Origin: Bacteroidales bacterium
GTDB lineage: Bacteria; Bacteroidota; Bacteroidia; Bacteroidales; UBA932
Reading direction: 5' to 3'
DNA length: 64,000 nt
Assembly: GCA_017631435.1 (NCBI GenBank)
Contig: JAGBTG010000034.1
Coordinates: forward strand, 1 to 64,000
The translations under genes were made by a program, and so were the position numbers. Positions 18,802 to 29,049 of the stretch are shown here, piece after piece. The number at the start of each line of letters is the position of its first letter. The stretch's first letter is position 1. The notes under the pieces were generated by a model. It was not told the origin of the DNA and did not search any database. It worked only from the letters and a program-made list of their open reading frames with translations.

Positions 18802-20076
18802 TTACAATCCTTTCACTATCGATACGAAATTTTCTATAACATACTCAACATCTTCATCACTCATACGAGTATTAAGAGGGAGCGTAACCTCATTCTCAAA
18901 TAGAGCATAAGCATTCTGATAATTCATAACATCAAATCCTAATTGCTTATAAGCCGTCATCATTGGCAGTGGCTTATAGTGAACATTACATGCTATTCCA
19001 CGTTCAGCCATCTGCTCTATTACATGATTAGCCTCCTGGCGTCCACGGCCAAGCAAACGTACTAGATAAAGGTGACCGCTAGAAGTAAAGTCTTCTCCGT
19101 AATGAGTCATCAAAGCAACTGGAAGTTCTGCAAATGCCGCATCAAAACGAGAAATAATTTCTTTGCGACGAGCTAGCATCGAAGGATACCTATCAAACTG
19201 AGCCAAGCCCATACCTGCCATTACATCTGTCATGTTGCACTTGTACCATGGGCCAATCACGTCATACTCCCATGCGCCAAGCTTTGTCTTTGCAAGAGCA
19301 TCCTTATTCTGACCATGCAGACTGAAAAGCTGGCTCATACGGTAAAGGTACTCATCCCATGTCTCGCCTTCAATAGAAGGAACAAAAGAGTCAGCATCCA
19401 TAACCACAGATTCATTCCCGAAAGGAAGATTCCATGTTAGGGCACCTCCCTCTGCAGTAGTAAAGTTCTTAACTGCGTGAAAACTGAATGAACTGAAGTC
19501 CGCAATTGCACCAGCCATAACGCCATGGCGTGAAGCACCGAATGAATGTGCACAGTCAGCAGAAACCACAACTCGGCCAATTTTCTTTTGAATCTCATTT
19601 GTAGGAGTAAACTTTGCACGAACCTCTGGCCGATTAACAATCTCCAGCACTCTCTCATGAGCAGCAACAATACCGCCAAGATCAACCGGAACAATCACCT
19701 TTGTTCGTTCATTAATAGCATCAGCAAGCTTATCATAATCCATCTCCACACAATCTTTCTGCGAATCCACCATCACGACTGTAGCACCCACATGGCGAAC
19801 AACACTTGCTGTCGCAGTATATGTATAAGCAGGAACTATTACCTCATCACCAGGGCCAACACCCAAAAGATGAAGAACCATCTCCATAGCCGCAGTAGCG
19901 GAGTTCAAACAAACTGTCTTCTCCGTTCCCACATACTCAGAAATTAGCTTCTCCAGCTTCTTAGTACGAGGACCTGTAGTAATCCAACCTGACAGGATTG
20001 CATCCCTAACTTCATTTGCCTCAGCCTCTGACATATCCGGCGGGCTGAAAGGTACATTTCTTAATGTCTTATTCAT
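18802..20076 (-). CDS. DegT/DnrJ/EryC1/StrS-family PLP aminotransferase
   Basis: A 424-residue sugar aminotransferase that would place an amino group on a keto-sugar nucleotide. Markers: ITTGPRTKKLE near the start, the CLNSATAAMEM cofactor loop, SADCAHSFGA, and SFHAVKNFTTAEGG with the PLP-binding lysine. The substrate may be the 4-keto product of the CapD-like dehydratase at 44556-46538, by analogy with bacillosamine-type pathways; this is inference. It starts five bases after the WbuB-like gene stops. Confidence 0.9.
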   Translation of the reverse strand: MNKTLRNVPFSPPDMSEAEANEVRDAILSGWITTGPRTKKLEKLISEYVGTEKTVCLNSATAAMEMVLHLLGVGPGDEVIVPAYTYTATASVVRHVGATVVMVDSQKDCVEMDYDKLADAINERTKVIVPVDLGGIVAAHERVLEIVNRPEVRAKFTPTNEIQKKIGRVVVSADCAHSFGASRHGVMAGAIADFSSFSFHAVKNFTTAEGGALTWNLPFGNESVVMDADSFVPSIEGETWDEYLYRMSQLFSLHGQNKDALAKTKLGAWEYDVIGPWYKCNMTDVMAGMGLAQFDRYPSMLARRKEIISRFDAAFAELPVALMTHYGEDFTSSGHLYLVRLLGRGRQEANHVIEQMAERGIACNVHYKPLPMMTAYKQLGFDVMNYQNAYALFENEVTLPLNTRMSDEDVEYVIENFVSIVKGL

Positions 20077-20081
20077 ATCAA

Positions 20082-21326
20082 TTATTGTTCACTTTTCTTC
20101 TTTCTGTTTTCCTCAACAACTTCCTTAATCACATCTACATACTTCTGTGTAGATTTCACCTTCGACACATTATCCAAAATATACTGACGAGCATTGCGTC
20201 CATACTCAGCACACAACTCTCGATTATTGTACATATCCATAATGCGCTGTGCCATCTGCTCTGAATCATCCGCTGCAGAAAACACACCAAGGCCGTTATC
20301 CTTAACAAGTCTTTCCAGGTCTGTATCCTCATCATAGTTTGCAATCACAGGAGTTCCAGCAGACATTATACTCCAGGTCTTGCTTGGAAAGGCACCCTTA
20401 CCAAGGCCCTTCTTGCATGCCACGACACCAAGATTACCCAGACTATAAACCTGAGACACCTTATCAACTGGCTGCAATGGAAAGAAGAACATGTTCTTCA
20501 ATCCTTTTTTCTGAGCAATCTTCTTATAGTCGTCAACCAATCCGCCTGTGCCAAACATAAGGAACTGAATATTCTCGACACTATTCAATCTCTCAGCAGC
20601 AGCGATTGTCACATCAATATTTTGGGCATGACCAAAGTTGCCGGCATATACAACAGAGAATTTATCTCTATTGATACCCAACTCGTCATAAAGCAGATTA
20701 TCCTCCTTTGCGACAGGAACAACTGCCTTCTCATCCACCCAGTTATACACCACAACTATCTTCTCCTCAGGCACTCCCTTAGCCATGATATTCTTCTTGA
20801 AGTCGTCGGAGATCACAATGATTCTGTCGGCGTTGCGATAAGTAATATTCTCTACTACCCTACCTATCTTCCAGAGAAGGCCATCACGCTTAGCAAGCCC
20901 AGTACCGGCTAGAGAATCCGGGAAGATGTCCTGAAGATCCAGAACAACAGGTTTACGTCTAAACAGTCTGACAATTGGCAACTTCAATCCCTGAATAGGA
21001 GGCGTGCTATCAATGAAAGCGACGTCATATTTCTTCCAAAGCATCGCATGCAGATAAGCCACCTCACAAAAACAATAACGAAGCGCTCGAAGCAGAGGAT
21101 TCTTACCCTCACCATACATCGAGAAACGATGTATATGTATCATGCCGTCCTCGCTTGTTTCATCCTTTACCCAAGTCGCATCCTTAGGCACATTACGAGT
21201 TGGAGTCGGAGCATACATCAAAGAGCTTATTCCATTCTTGGCGGCCTGGTGCATCACATCGTCTACAATATATAATCCAGCACACTGTTCAGGGAAATAG
21301 TATGAAAAAGGAATCAATAGTTTCAT
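20082..21326 (-). CDS. Glycosyltransferase family 4, WbuB-like
   Basis: A 414-residue GT-B transferase. The N-terminal part (FSYYFPEQCAGLYIVDDV) and the donor-site region (GFGHAQNIDVTIAAAERL, then EDTDLERLVKDNGLG) resemble WbuB, a proposed L-FucNAc transferase. The operon carries the three genes for UDP-L-FucNAc (31395-34764), which supports that donor. Cytoplasmic face of the membrane; no transmembrane helix. It sits two bases from the ATP-grasp gene. Confidence 0.85.
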   Translation of the reverse strand: MKLLIPFSYYFPEQCAGLYIVDDVMHQAAKNGISSLMYAPTPTRNVPKDATWVKDETSEDGMIHIHRFSMYGEGKNPLLRALRYCFCEVAYLHAMLWKKYDVAFIDSTPPIQGLKLPIVRLFRRKPVVLDLQDIFPDSLAGTGLAKRDGLLWKIGRVVENITYRNADRIIVISDDFKKNIMAKGVPEEKIVVVYNWVDEKAVVPVAKEDNLLYDELGINRDKFSVVYAGNFGHAQNIDVTIAAAERLNSVENIQFLMFGTGGLVDDYKKIAQKKGLKNMFFFPLQPVDKVSQVYSLGNLGVVACKKGLGKGAFPSKTWSIMSAGTPVIANYDEDTDLERLVKDNGLGVFSAADDSEQMAQRIMDMYNNRELCAEYGRNARQYILDNVSKVKSTQKYVDVIKEVVEENRKKKSEQ

Positions 21327-21328
21327 AT

Positions 21329-22525
21329 CTACATTGTTTCAAATTCAACAGATGAAATTAGTTCCTCGGCTAGTTCAACAGCCGCATCCGCATTCTCCGC
21401 AGTCACAATAATGTGACCACAACGACAAAGACTGCTTGTCACATCCTGAACAATATCACCCGCCTTACAATAAATAGCGCTATCAAAAACTGACGGATGT
21501 TTTAACACATCGACATTCTTGACATCTTTCAGCATACCCGGTTTAGGTGTAAAATATCTAATGCACACACCAGCACCCATCTCTACAGGCTGCAAATCTG
21601 GCTCAATTCCAAGGGCACAATTTACAGCAGCTGCTATCATATCAACACCTGAAGATAATCTAGTCAATACTGTTGAAATAAAATCACCACCCATGCGCGC
21701 GCCAACTTCCATCAAATATGCCTTACCATCTTGCACCTTTACCTCGGCATGACATGCACAAGCATTTACTCCAAGTGCCTTAACACCAGCAACAGCCGCA
21801 TCGCTTACCAATGCAACAACCTCATTTGAGAATCTTGACGGCTGATTATGCCCCAGCTCAACAAAATGAGGAGTACCTGTTGTCTTCTTATCTGTCACAG
21901 CCAAGACATTGACTGTATTATTCCAGACAATAATTTCAACACTGAACTCTGGTCCCTCAACAAACTGTTCTATCAACACAGACTTATCTCGAGATTCATT
22001 CAATGCAATTGAGTACAAGTCGACGAATTCCTCTTTTGATATTCCTTTATGAATTTTAGCAATACCGCGGCTTCCGCTATTACGTGAGGGCTTCAGAATA
22101 GCATTACCGGGGAAAGCATCTTCAAATACCCCCCATGCATGATCCGCAGACTCAGTAAGAATTGACAATGGACTAGGAGCACCATACGACTCAAAAGCCT
22201 GTCGCATAAGGTGCTTGTTTGTAGCCTTAATTGCTTGCTCACGGGTTATACCCGACAACCCCATTTCTTCATTAATTCTTCCCATTACTGCCATAGACAC
22301 CTCTGAGCATGGATGAATAACACCGTCCACCTTCTCATCAATGGCAATCTTCAGCATCTCATCTTCCGACACAATATTTGCGCAAATAGCCTTATCTGCA
22401 TAAGCAAAACCCATCGCATTAGGATCGCCATCGGCTGCGATAACATAACAGTCCATCTCCTTTGCGCGCTTAATTATAGGAAGCTGGAGTATACCGGCAG
22501 CCAGAACCAATAGCCTCTTACTCAT
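21329..22525 (-). CDS. ATP-grasp ligase (carbamoyl-phosphate-synthase-like)
   Basis: About 398 residues from MSKRLLVLAAG at 22525. The pre-ATP-grasp Rossmann part (AAGILQLPIIKRAKEMDCYV) is followed by the ATP-grasp fold: ILKPSRNSGSRGI loop, LIEQFVEGPEFSVE, and YLMEVGARMGGDFI with the metal-binding E/N-type end. Such enzymes form amide or peptide bonds from a carboxylate. It overlaps the PLP gene by eight bases, so the pair may build or attach an amine or amino acid on the polysaccharide. Substrate unknown. Confidence 0.85.
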   Translation of the reverse strand: MSKRLLVLAAGILQLPIIKRAKEMDCYVIAADGDPNAMGFAYADKAICANIVSEDEMLKIAIDEKVDGVIHPCSEVSMAVMGRINEEMGLSGITREQAIKATNKHLMRQAFESYGAPSPLSILTESADHAWGVFEDAFPGNAILKPSRNSGSRGIAKIHKGISKEEFVDLYSIALNESRDKSVLIEQFVEGPEFSVEIIVWNNTVNVLAVTDKKTTGTPHFVELGHNQPSRFSNEVVALVSDAAVAGVKALGVNACACHAEVKVQDGKAYLMEVGARMGGDFISTVLTRLSSGVDMIAAAVNCALGIEPDLQPVEMGAGVCIRYFTPKPGMLKDVKNVDVLKHPSVFDSAIYCKAGDIVQDVTSSLCRCGHIIVTAENADAAVELAEELISSVEFETM

Positions 22526-23588
22526 TATCATTTACTACTTTTAATATAATCTTAGCCATATCCTCAATATCATCCCAGCTATATCTCTGGTCAATAGGGA
22601 TAGATAACATATGTTCTGAGAAATATAAGGAGTTTTCACACACCTTACCTGCCTCGTCGCTGAGCGGCCACAGTACAGCAGCATATACACAATTCTCTGC
22701 CAATTTCTTTTGAATTAGAGACTGATTTTCAACTATGATTGGCAACGAGAATGGAGCCCCCTCGAAAGACAGACGAATATTTTCAGGCATACATATCTTA
22801 CCTTCCAATAGAGATACCAAATGCTTCATGTTCTCACGTCTAGCATAAGCGATGCTCTCACCGTTTATCATCTTCAACATTTCGGCAGCAAGAGGAGACA
22901 AGGCACGAACAGAGTCAAACTGGTTTAACACCTCTTCTCCATTTCTCAGCATCGATAAGAATGCAGATTTATCCTCTTCCGATTTTGAAAAATAATATTG
23001 TCCCTTTAATGTTTGAGCATTTTTTCTTGAAGCTGAGAATTCTTCTATATAAGGATCAGCTTGTATGCCTAACTTTTTGCGACTTAGAATGATAGAACCG
23101 TCACATACTCCTACAGACTTCCTTATACTGCTAACGTAATAATCAACTTCATCATCAAAAATGTCTTTTATTGAAAAGGTTGAATGCGAAAAGTCCTCAA
23201 TGACTGTAATGTTCGGATCACAATTCTTTATATGGCTTATAGCTTCTCTAGTCGAAGCTATACCAAAGAAATTCATAGTCAAAACGGCAGAAGGATTATA
23301 CTCCTCTAATAACATACCCATATAGGACATATCTACTGTCAAGTCCTTGGTCAATCTATAGTATACCACTTTCCAACCAGCCTTTTCAAAAGGTGCACTC
23401 ATTGACCAACAGCAATAGGCCGGCATCAAAAGGACCAGATTAGTGTCTTTCATACAATCTAATGCAACAGCCAATAAAGCCTCACGTCCACTTCTTAAAT
23501 AACAGATTTCGCGTCCTAAAACACTCAACGAATCAAAGTAGCCGTCAGGCAAAACTATTGCAGGATGTTCACTACCAAACTCTCTCAT
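22518..23588 (-). CDS. PLP-dependent transferase of fold type I (DegT-like, divergent)
   Basis: A 356-residue protein. CYLRSGREALLAVAL is the cofactor-phosphate loop region; VIEDFSHSTFSI gives the PLP aspartate; SSIRKSVGVCDGS corresponds to the lysine loop (K in place of SFHxxK). It is more divergent than the DegT enzyme at 18802-20076. It is coupled by an eight-base overlap to the ATP-grasp ligase downstream. It may make an amino compound that the ligase then uses; no specific substrate can be named. Confidence 0.75.
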   Translation of the reverse strand: MREFGSEHPAIVLPDGYFDSLSVLGREICYLRSGREALLAVALDCMKDTNLVLLMPAYCCWSMSAPFEKAGWKVVYYRLTKDLTVDMSYMGMLLEEYNPSAVLTMNFFGIASTREAISHIKNCDPNITVIEDFSHSTFSIKDIFDDEVDYYVSSIRKSVGVCDGSIILSRKKLGIQADPYIEEFSASRKNAQTLKGQYYFSKSEEDKSAFLSMLRNGEEVLNQFDSVRALSPLAAEMLKMINGESIAYARRENMKHLVSLLEGKICMPENIRLSFEGAPFSLPIIVENQSLIQKKLAENCVYAAVLWPLSDEAGKVCENSLYFSEHMLSIPIDQRYSWDDIEDMAKIILKVVNDNE

Positions 23589-23596
23589 ACTTAATT

Positions 23597-24190
23597 TTAG
23601 TCACGAGTCACATTTACATTATCTCGGCATACAACTGTCTTGATCGTTTTGAAGAAGATCTTTACATCCAGAGCAAAAGAGATATTCTTAGCATAGTAGA
23701 CATCATTATCAATCTTCTCTTGTGCATCAGCACTGTTTCGATAGTATGCCTGATTATATCCTGTAATACCTGGTTTCACATTCAAGAATACTTTCTCCTC
23801 CTCTTTATATCTATCCACCCAGTCAAGCGGATCTGGACGAGGTCCGATAAGACTCATCTGGCCAGTCAGAAGGTTAAGGAACTGAGGAATCTCATCCAAA
23901 CTAGTCTTCCGAAGAAAGCGTCCTAGTTTTGTCACTCTAGGATCATCATCACCGTTGTAAGTAGAACCGTCCTTAAGACGAATATCAGGTGCATTCACCT
24001 TCATTGATCTGAACTTATGCATCGGGAAAGGCTTACCATACTGTCCTAATCTCTTTCCTGAATAGAGCAGAGGTCCCCTATCCATAAAGAAATAGAAAGG
24101 AGCCAGAATCAGCATTAGCAATAGGACGAACGGCAAAGCACAAAGTCCAATCAAGAAATCACACAATGGTTTGAAAAAGCGTCTGTACAT
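23597..24190 (-). CDS. Initiating sugar-phosphate transferase (PglC-like, monotopic)
   Basis: 197 residues, the short PglC type of polyprenol-phosphate sugar phosphotransferase, which moves a sugar phosphate onto undecaprenyl phosphate to start the repeat unit. One re-entrant hydrophobic segment (residues 8-33, CDFLIGLCALPFVLLLM), then KRLGQYGKPFPMHKFRSM, the catalytic-type LRKTSLDEIPQFLNLL, MSLIGPRPDPL and KPGITGYNQ motifs. It likely uses the diamino or amino sugar made by the CapD-like dehydratase and an aminotransferase. Followed two bases later by the acetyltransferase reading in from upstream. Confidence 0.92.
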   Translation of the reverse strand: MYRRFFKPLCDFLIGLCALPFVLLLMLILAPFYFFMDRGPLLYSGKRLGQYGKPFPMHKFRSMKVNAPDIRLKDGSTYNGDDDPRVTKLGRFLRKTSLDEIPQFLNLLTGQMSLIGPRPDPLDWVDRYKEEEKVFLNVKPGITGYNQAYYRNSADAQEKIDNDVYYAKNISFALDVKIFFKTIKTVVCRDNVNVTRD

Positions 24191-24192
24191 TT

Positions 24193-24801
24193 TTATTTTG
24201 AGTATTTATTCATTATTTCTTCTAACTGTTCACGAGTATACCTCTGATTCTCTGGATATAATTTTGACTCATGTTCTAAAATCTGTTCTATTGACCAATA
24301 GAACTTTATAACTTTAGCAGGAACTCCACCACAAATGCAATACGGAGGCATCGATTTTGATACAACTGCACCTGCCGCAACGGTTGTGCCTCTTCCGACA
24401 GTAACACCGGCCAATAATGTCACATTCATACCAATCCACACATCAGATTCAACAATAACATCCTTATCTACATTACTAGGTTTTTCCGCCTCAGTAATCG
24501 TGCGATAAAAACGTCCTAAGATTCTCGCATGGTTTCCTGTTGCTACCTTTAAGCCACTTGCTGCGCCCGAATTAGGATGCATTATAAATTTTGCATTAGT
24601 AGTTAATATTGTAGCATGAGACAAGCCGTTGTTGCCCATAAGAAAGACATTCTTTGGGTTTGTTATTAACGTCGGAGGGTAGATTACTGAATCCTTCGCA
24701 ATAAACCCGAATCGAGAACGTCTATATCCAAACCTTTCTCGATACCCCCAATATAGGCCCAGAACAAATTTATTTGACTTAATTTTATCTAATATACTCA
24801 T
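24193..24801 (-). CDS. Hexapeptide-repeat acyltransferase (left-handed beta-helix)
   Basis: 202 residues. Hexapeptide turns [19 protein letters not shown] and [30 protein letters not shown] are typical of serine/sugar O-acetyltransferases of the WcaF/CatB type. It would acetylate a sugar of the repeat unit using acetyl-CoA. It lies directly between the GT4 gene (zero gap) and the PglC-like gene. Confidence 0.88.
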   Translation of the reverse strand: MSILDKIKSNKFVLGLYWGYRERFGYRRSRFGFIAKDSVIYPPTLITNPKNVFLMGNNGLSHATILTTNAKFIMHPNSGAASGLKVATGNHARILGRFYRTITEAEKPSNVDKDVIVESDVWIGMNVTLLAGVTVGRGTTVAAGAVVSKSMPPYCICGGVPAKVIKFYWSIEQILEHESKLYPENQRYTREQLEEIMNKYSK

Positions 24802-25917
24802 TTACTTTTCGTTCCAAATTTTAATAAGATTTCTCCATACCATGGGCATAATATAATTCTCGTTGATTCTACTAGTGGCATTAGAAGTCAACTGATTTTT
24901 TAATTGCTCAGTATCGATCATGTTCATTACAGAAACCCTAATCTCTTCAACACTCTTTGATTTAAAACACACTCCGCACGGTTTGCCATCAACATCCAAC
25001 ATCTCAGGTATTGCTCCAACATCAGAAGACACTATAGGACATCCACATGCCATCGCTTCAAGTATCACATTAGGAAAGCCTTCAGTATAACTAGGGAACA
25101 CAAACATATCCGCTTGAAGCAGTTCAGCTAGCACTGTATCATGGTCAACTTCACCTACTATATTCATCCATGTTCCGTCATTGTTTTTACTTGCAATAGT
25201 TTTAAGATCTGATTCTACGTCCGGCAGACATTTTCCAACAATTCGGAGTTCAATATTGGGAATTTGCGAACATGCCTCAACCAATTCGTATACACCCTTC
25301 GTTTTGATAACGTGCCCAGCATACAATAAGCGTCGTGGAACTCTCTTATATCTATCCCGAATCTCCTCGATCTTTTTCAATACATTCATTGCAAGAGGAT
25401 TAGGCAGATACTTAACATTGGTAAATCCTGAGGCTAACAATGTTTTCTCAGAAGGCCTATTCATTACAACAGCAGTGTCGCATAACCTCATAACTTTACA
25501 TATAAGTTTCCACTCCCAGTTATTTTGCTTCTGTAACTCAGGAATACGACCGAAATGGAAATGCACCACTGCCTTAATTCCATATTGCTTTGCTTTCCGC
25601 AAGAGAACTAAATCTCTCAAAAGTCCAAAGCCAGCACTTGTACACAAATGAAGTACGCCAGGAGCATCCATCTTCATTGATGATATCGCATTTTTTACTG
25701 GCGCCTTATAAGCCTGGATACCTCTAAACACCCGAGAAAATATTGACTTTCCTTCCGAAGAAGAAACAAAGCGGTCAAATGATACAGGAATAATCTCAGC
25801 ATCTGATTGTCCATCTGTTACTGCATATTCCATTATATATCGTCCCCATGTATTTATTCCGCCCTTTACGACATCATCAGAAGACAAATATGGCGAACAA
25901 AACAAAACTCTCATCAT
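24802..25917 (-). CDS. Glycosyltransferase family 4
   Basis: 371 residues, GT-B fold. N-terminal MMRVLFCSPYLSSDDVVKGGINTW; the donor-binding region RRLLYAGHVIKTKGVYELVEA and the E-x7-E type motif TEGFPNVILEAMACGCPIV are clear. Overlaps the preceding glycosyltransferase gene by four bases (ATGA type). Adds a sugar to the lipid-linked repeat unit; donor unknown. Confidence 0.9.
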   Translation of the reverse strand: MMRVLFCSPYLSSDDVVKGGINTWGRYIMEYAVTDGQSDAEIIPVSFDRFVSSSEGKSIFSRVFRGIQAYKAPVKNAISSMKMDAPGVLHLCTSAGFGLLRDLVLLRKAKQYGIKAVVHFHFGRIPELQKQNNWEWKLICKVMRLCDTAVVMNRPSEKTLLASGFTNVKYLPNPLAMNVLKKIEEIRDRYKRVPRRLLYAGHVIKTKGVYELVEACSQIPNIELRIVGKCLPDVESDLKTIASKNNDGTWMNIVGEVDHDTVLAELLQADMFVFPSYTEGFPNVILEAMACGCPIVSSDVGAIPEMLDVDGKPCGVCFKSKSVEEIRVSVMNMIDTEQLKNQLTSNATSRINENYIMPMVWRNLIKIWNEK

Positions 25918-26993
25918 CCTTCAATTATTTCAACATATTTATTTATGAAAATATCCATAGACAACATCTCTTCAGCTCGTCTTCTGCTCTCCTGACACAT
26001 CTGACTATACTCATGATCTGAAATAGATAAACCTTTTAAAATTTTGTCTGCCATATCCTCAGGGTTGTATGGATCAAACAGATAGCCATTTACACCTTCA
26101 ACAACGTATCTAGGATTATCACACACATTACTACATAAAATTGGCCTTCCTGTAGCCATCGCTTCAGCTATTACATTGGGAACACCTTCATAGAATGAAG
26201 GTAGGCAAAAGAAATCAGCCTGCTGATACTCATCTTGAATTTTTTTAGTTTTAGGTAGCAATTCTATATATTGATTTAAACCATATTCCGCAATCTTTAG
26301 GATAGCTTGCTGAAAATAATCATCGTAAGCTGCCGAATAACCATACCATTTAACCTTAAACTGTACATCTTTTTGAGCAAGAAACCTTATTGCATTAATA
26401 AAGCCAAGAGTGTTTTTAGGAGGCCAAATGGATGCAGCAATGACTATCAATGGTATTTCATTTCTTATATGACTAGTGAATGAAAATTTATTAAGATCAA
26501 CAAAATTTGTAATCGTACGAAGTTTCTTTTTCATCCATCCATATCTGGAAGCAAGAAAGTTTTCTTGTGAATAACTATTAGGTACAATTACATTTGCATA
26601 TCTATATAGAAAAAATCTAACTTTATCCCGGAATGTTATTTGCTGAGTTGTATTACGCTCGCTAACAATTAACTTAAACTTAACTCTTGTCAACTTAATC
26701 AGAGCAGCTATAAGGGAAGGAGTTTCCTGATATGCTATCACCCATTGAGGATTTTCCTTCTTTATAAATTTTCGGATAGATTGAATTCTTTGAATCGGTC
26801 CGCAATTATCTCCAACTACTATGCTTCGTATTCTATTTTCATCCAAAATTGATTTATAAAAATCAGATTCTTGGTAAGTAAGAACTTTAGTATCATAACC
26901 TAGATTCTTTAACATTACTGCCAAGCCACACAACTGTCTTTGTGCTCCACCGGCTCCAAGCGAGTCCGTAAACAATATTATTTTATAACTCAT
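25914..26993 (-). CDS. Glycosyltransferase family 4
   Basis: 359 residues. N-terminal TDSLGAGGAQRQLCGLA is a typical GT4 acceptor loop; SERNTTQQ and FYEGVPNVIAEAMATGRPI supply the donor-site signature. Two bases downstream of the polymerase gene and overlapping the next GT4. More AT-rich than the housekeeping genes, as is usual for recently exchanged capsule genes. Confidence 0.9.
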   Translation of the reverse strand: MSYKIILFTDSLGAGGAQRQLCGLAVMLKNLGYDTKVLTYQESDFYKSILDENRIRSIVVGDNCGPIQRIQSIRKFIKKENPQWVIAYQETPSLIAALIKLTRVKFKLIVSERNTTQQITFRDKVRFFLYRYANVIVPNSYSQENFLASRYGWMKKKLRTITNFVDLNKFSFTSHIRNEIPLIVIAASIWPPKNTLGFINAIRFLAQKDVQFKVKWYGYSAAYDDYFQQAILKIAEYGLNQYIELLPKTKKIQDEYQQADFFCLPSFYEGVPNVIAEAMATGRPILCSNVCDNPRYVVEGVNGYLFDPYNPEDMADKILKGLSISDHEYSQMCQESRRRAEEMLSMDIFINKYVEIIEG

Positions 26994-26995
26994 AA

Positions 26996-28171
26996 TTAGG
27001 ATAATTTTAAATACTGGCCCTTTGATATACCATGAGCACCTATCATATAGCCAAGGATTGCTGACGCATATATGTTCATTTGATATGACATTGAGAAAAA
27101 CGATTTTACAAAAAATATTATAAAAAATATAGTCAAATAGTTTTTCATTAGTGCATTCTCGCGAAATTGTCTTATTGACTTAATGAACATTACCCAATAA
27201 ATTGCGTATACTAACAATCCCAAAAGACCTTGATTAATTGCTAGTTCTAACCAATCATTATGCGCATAATCTATATAAATAGAAAGTGTACCATTAGCAC
27301 CATGCCCAAAAAGAAAATTTATAGGATTTTGCTCCTCCATGAAGTGCGATAAAAAATATGTATACAACTGGTCTCGATTACTTGAATCGCCCTCCATTGT
27401 TGCATCTATTCTGCTAACAAAATATTCATTTGAAATGAGGTATGAATTGACCACAAATGCTCCAACAAAAAATATCCCTATTGTCAAAAAGTTTGTTAAA
27501 ACCTTATATTTTTTTTGTACAACTTTCCTATTTATATACAAAAAATAAATTAATGCAAAAACTCCTATCAATATTGCTCCCCTCTTCATACTAAATAAGA
27601 CAAACAGCATACAATAACCTAGAATCAGATATTGAACTAGCGGCCTCTTTTGAAACAAAAATATAGCAGGTAGAAGAGCTATAAACGAATAAGCCATATT
27701 ATTTGTTATATTTTCATTTCCTGTCTGAAAAACGACTTCAGATTGTACCCTATAATATGATAAAGTTGCGACAATTATGAAAACCACTATCCATACCCTT
27801 ATGTTGTTTTCAGTTAATTGATTTTGTTTTGTAAAATGATAGCAGGCATATATAGGAGTAAATGATAATAATATTGACTTTAAATATTCAAACTTCGGTA
27901 CTGGGTTACCTGCGGCATAAAAATCACTATTCGTAAATAACAAAAATACACCGTAACAAGAAAGAAGTACAAACAAACAAGTTATACCACGTAATAGACT
28001 TGGAAATTTATACTTACCAAAAGTTGTACACGTATAATATATAGACATTAACAAAAATAATAACAGCAATGCCCTAGAAATTAGTCCTCCGCTTGAATAT
28101 AAGACACCTTGAAGAGCATATAGACACCTTATACCCAAGTATAACGTACATGCATTAAAAACTTTCCTCAT
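26996..28171 (-). CDS. O-antigen/capsule polymerase (Wzy-like)
   Basis: 391 residues with about ten to eleven hydrophobic helices. A large loop around SRIDATMEGDSSNRDQLY is followed by FGHGANGTLSIYIDYAHNDWLELAINQGL, the Wzy_C/O-antigen-ligase signature with the conserved histidine. It would polymerise repeat units on the periplasmic face. One of the most AT-rich genes in the window. Overlaps the stop/start junction with the ATP-grasp gene upstream by one base. Confidence 0.88.
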   Translation of the reverse strand: MRKVFNACTLYLGIRCLYALQGVLYSSGGLISRALLLLFLLMSIYYTCTTFGKYKFPSLLRGITCLFVLLSCYGVFLLFTNSDFYAAGNPVPKFEYLKSILLSFTPIYACYHFTKQNQLTENNIRVWIVVFIIVATLSYYRVQSEVVFQTGNENITNNMAYSFIALLPAIFLFQKRPLVQYLILGYCMLFVLFSMKRGAILIGVFALIYFLYINRKVVQKKYKVLTNFLTIGIFFVGAFVVNSYLISNEYFVSRIDATMEGDSSNRDQLYTYFLSHFMEEQNPINFLFGHGANGTLSIYIDYAHNDWLELAINQGLLGLLVYAIYWVMFIKSIRQFRENALMKNYLTIFFIIFFVKSFFSMSYQMNIYASAILGYMIGAHGISKGQYLKLS

Positions 28172-29037
28172 TAGATAAGATTACACTTTATCATTTTTCC
28201 AAAAAGCAAATCTGACTCTGGTAATCGATTCTTATCAAAGCCACTAGCAGGGAAAAAAGTAATTTCACCAAAATAGATTTTGCCGTTAATATTGTAGAAG
28301 TCAACACGGGCATATGGAATATCATTTGAAAGGATTGAAGCCAGTTCAAACATCTTGTCTACACCTTCAGGTTTTGGAAGGGTAAAATCTATAGGTGCAT
28401 CCTTACCGCGTTGATTATATCGTTTGAGATTCCACTCTTTGTCAAAGAAATAGAATTTAGGATCTCCAACCTGTCTGTCAACACATATCATAACTGCATC
28501 AGCATAACCGTTATAGCAGTAAAACTTATAGTCTGCAAGATCATCTCCCAAGTATGCCTCCGCAAATACTTTTCGCACAACATTCTTATAAGGCCACTCA
28601 CGATATGTAGCATAAATATCTGACTTCATTGAACTCTGGAGTTTTTCCTTAATTGCTTTTCGATCAATCTTTGACTTATCCTTAACAATAATCACCCCTG
28701 TGTTACCACCACTATGGTTGGTCTTCAATACAAACTGATTAGGAAGAGAATCAAAATCAATTTCTTCTGGTGAGTTCCAAACGCCAATGAGAGGTACAAT
28801 ATATTCTTCTCCGATTATATTTGCTACATATTCTTTAACCAAAATCTTATCAACCATTGTTGTGTACTCTGGTTTACGATTATATAACTTAAGCCACTGA
28901 AGCTTTTCATTCATTGTTTGTGGATTCTTCAAATCCAGATGTTTACCCATCTCAAGATAATAGCGAATTTGAAGAAAGAGTTTATCCGGGAATAAGAAAT
29001 TTAACCTAATTAGAAGGCCTAATAAAATTCGTTTCAT
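28171..29037 (-). CDS. TupA-like ATP-grasp protein, copy 1
   Basis: 288 residues, TupA-like ATP-grasp family, common in capsule loci. Typical start (NPQTMNEKLQWLKLYNRKPEYTTMVDK), VLKTNHSGGNTGVIIVKD nucleotide loop, DYKFYCYNGYADAV, and the C-terminal RVDFYNINGKIYFGEITFFPASG metal site. Likely ligates a small molecule such as an amino acid to a sugar carboxylate; the substrate is not known. It follows the flippase/dehydrogenase scar at 29050-29358, just as copy 2 follows an intact dehydrogenase. Confidence 0.85.
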   Translation of the reverse strand: MKRILLGLLIRLNFLFPDKLFLQIRYYLEMGKHLDLKNPQTMNEKLQWLKLYNRKPEYTTMVDKILVKEYVANIIGEEYIVPLIGVWNSPEEIDFDSLPNQFVLKTNHSGGNTGVIIVKDKSKIDRKAIKEKLQSSMKSDIYATYREWPYKNVVRKVFAEAYLGDDLADYKFYCYNGYADAVMICVDRQVGDPKFYFFDKEWNLKRYNQRGKDAPIDFTLPKPEGVDKMFELASILSNDIPYARVDFYNINGKIYFGEITFFPASGFDKNRLPESDLLFGKMIKCNLI

Positions 29038-29049
29038 CTTCTACGTATA

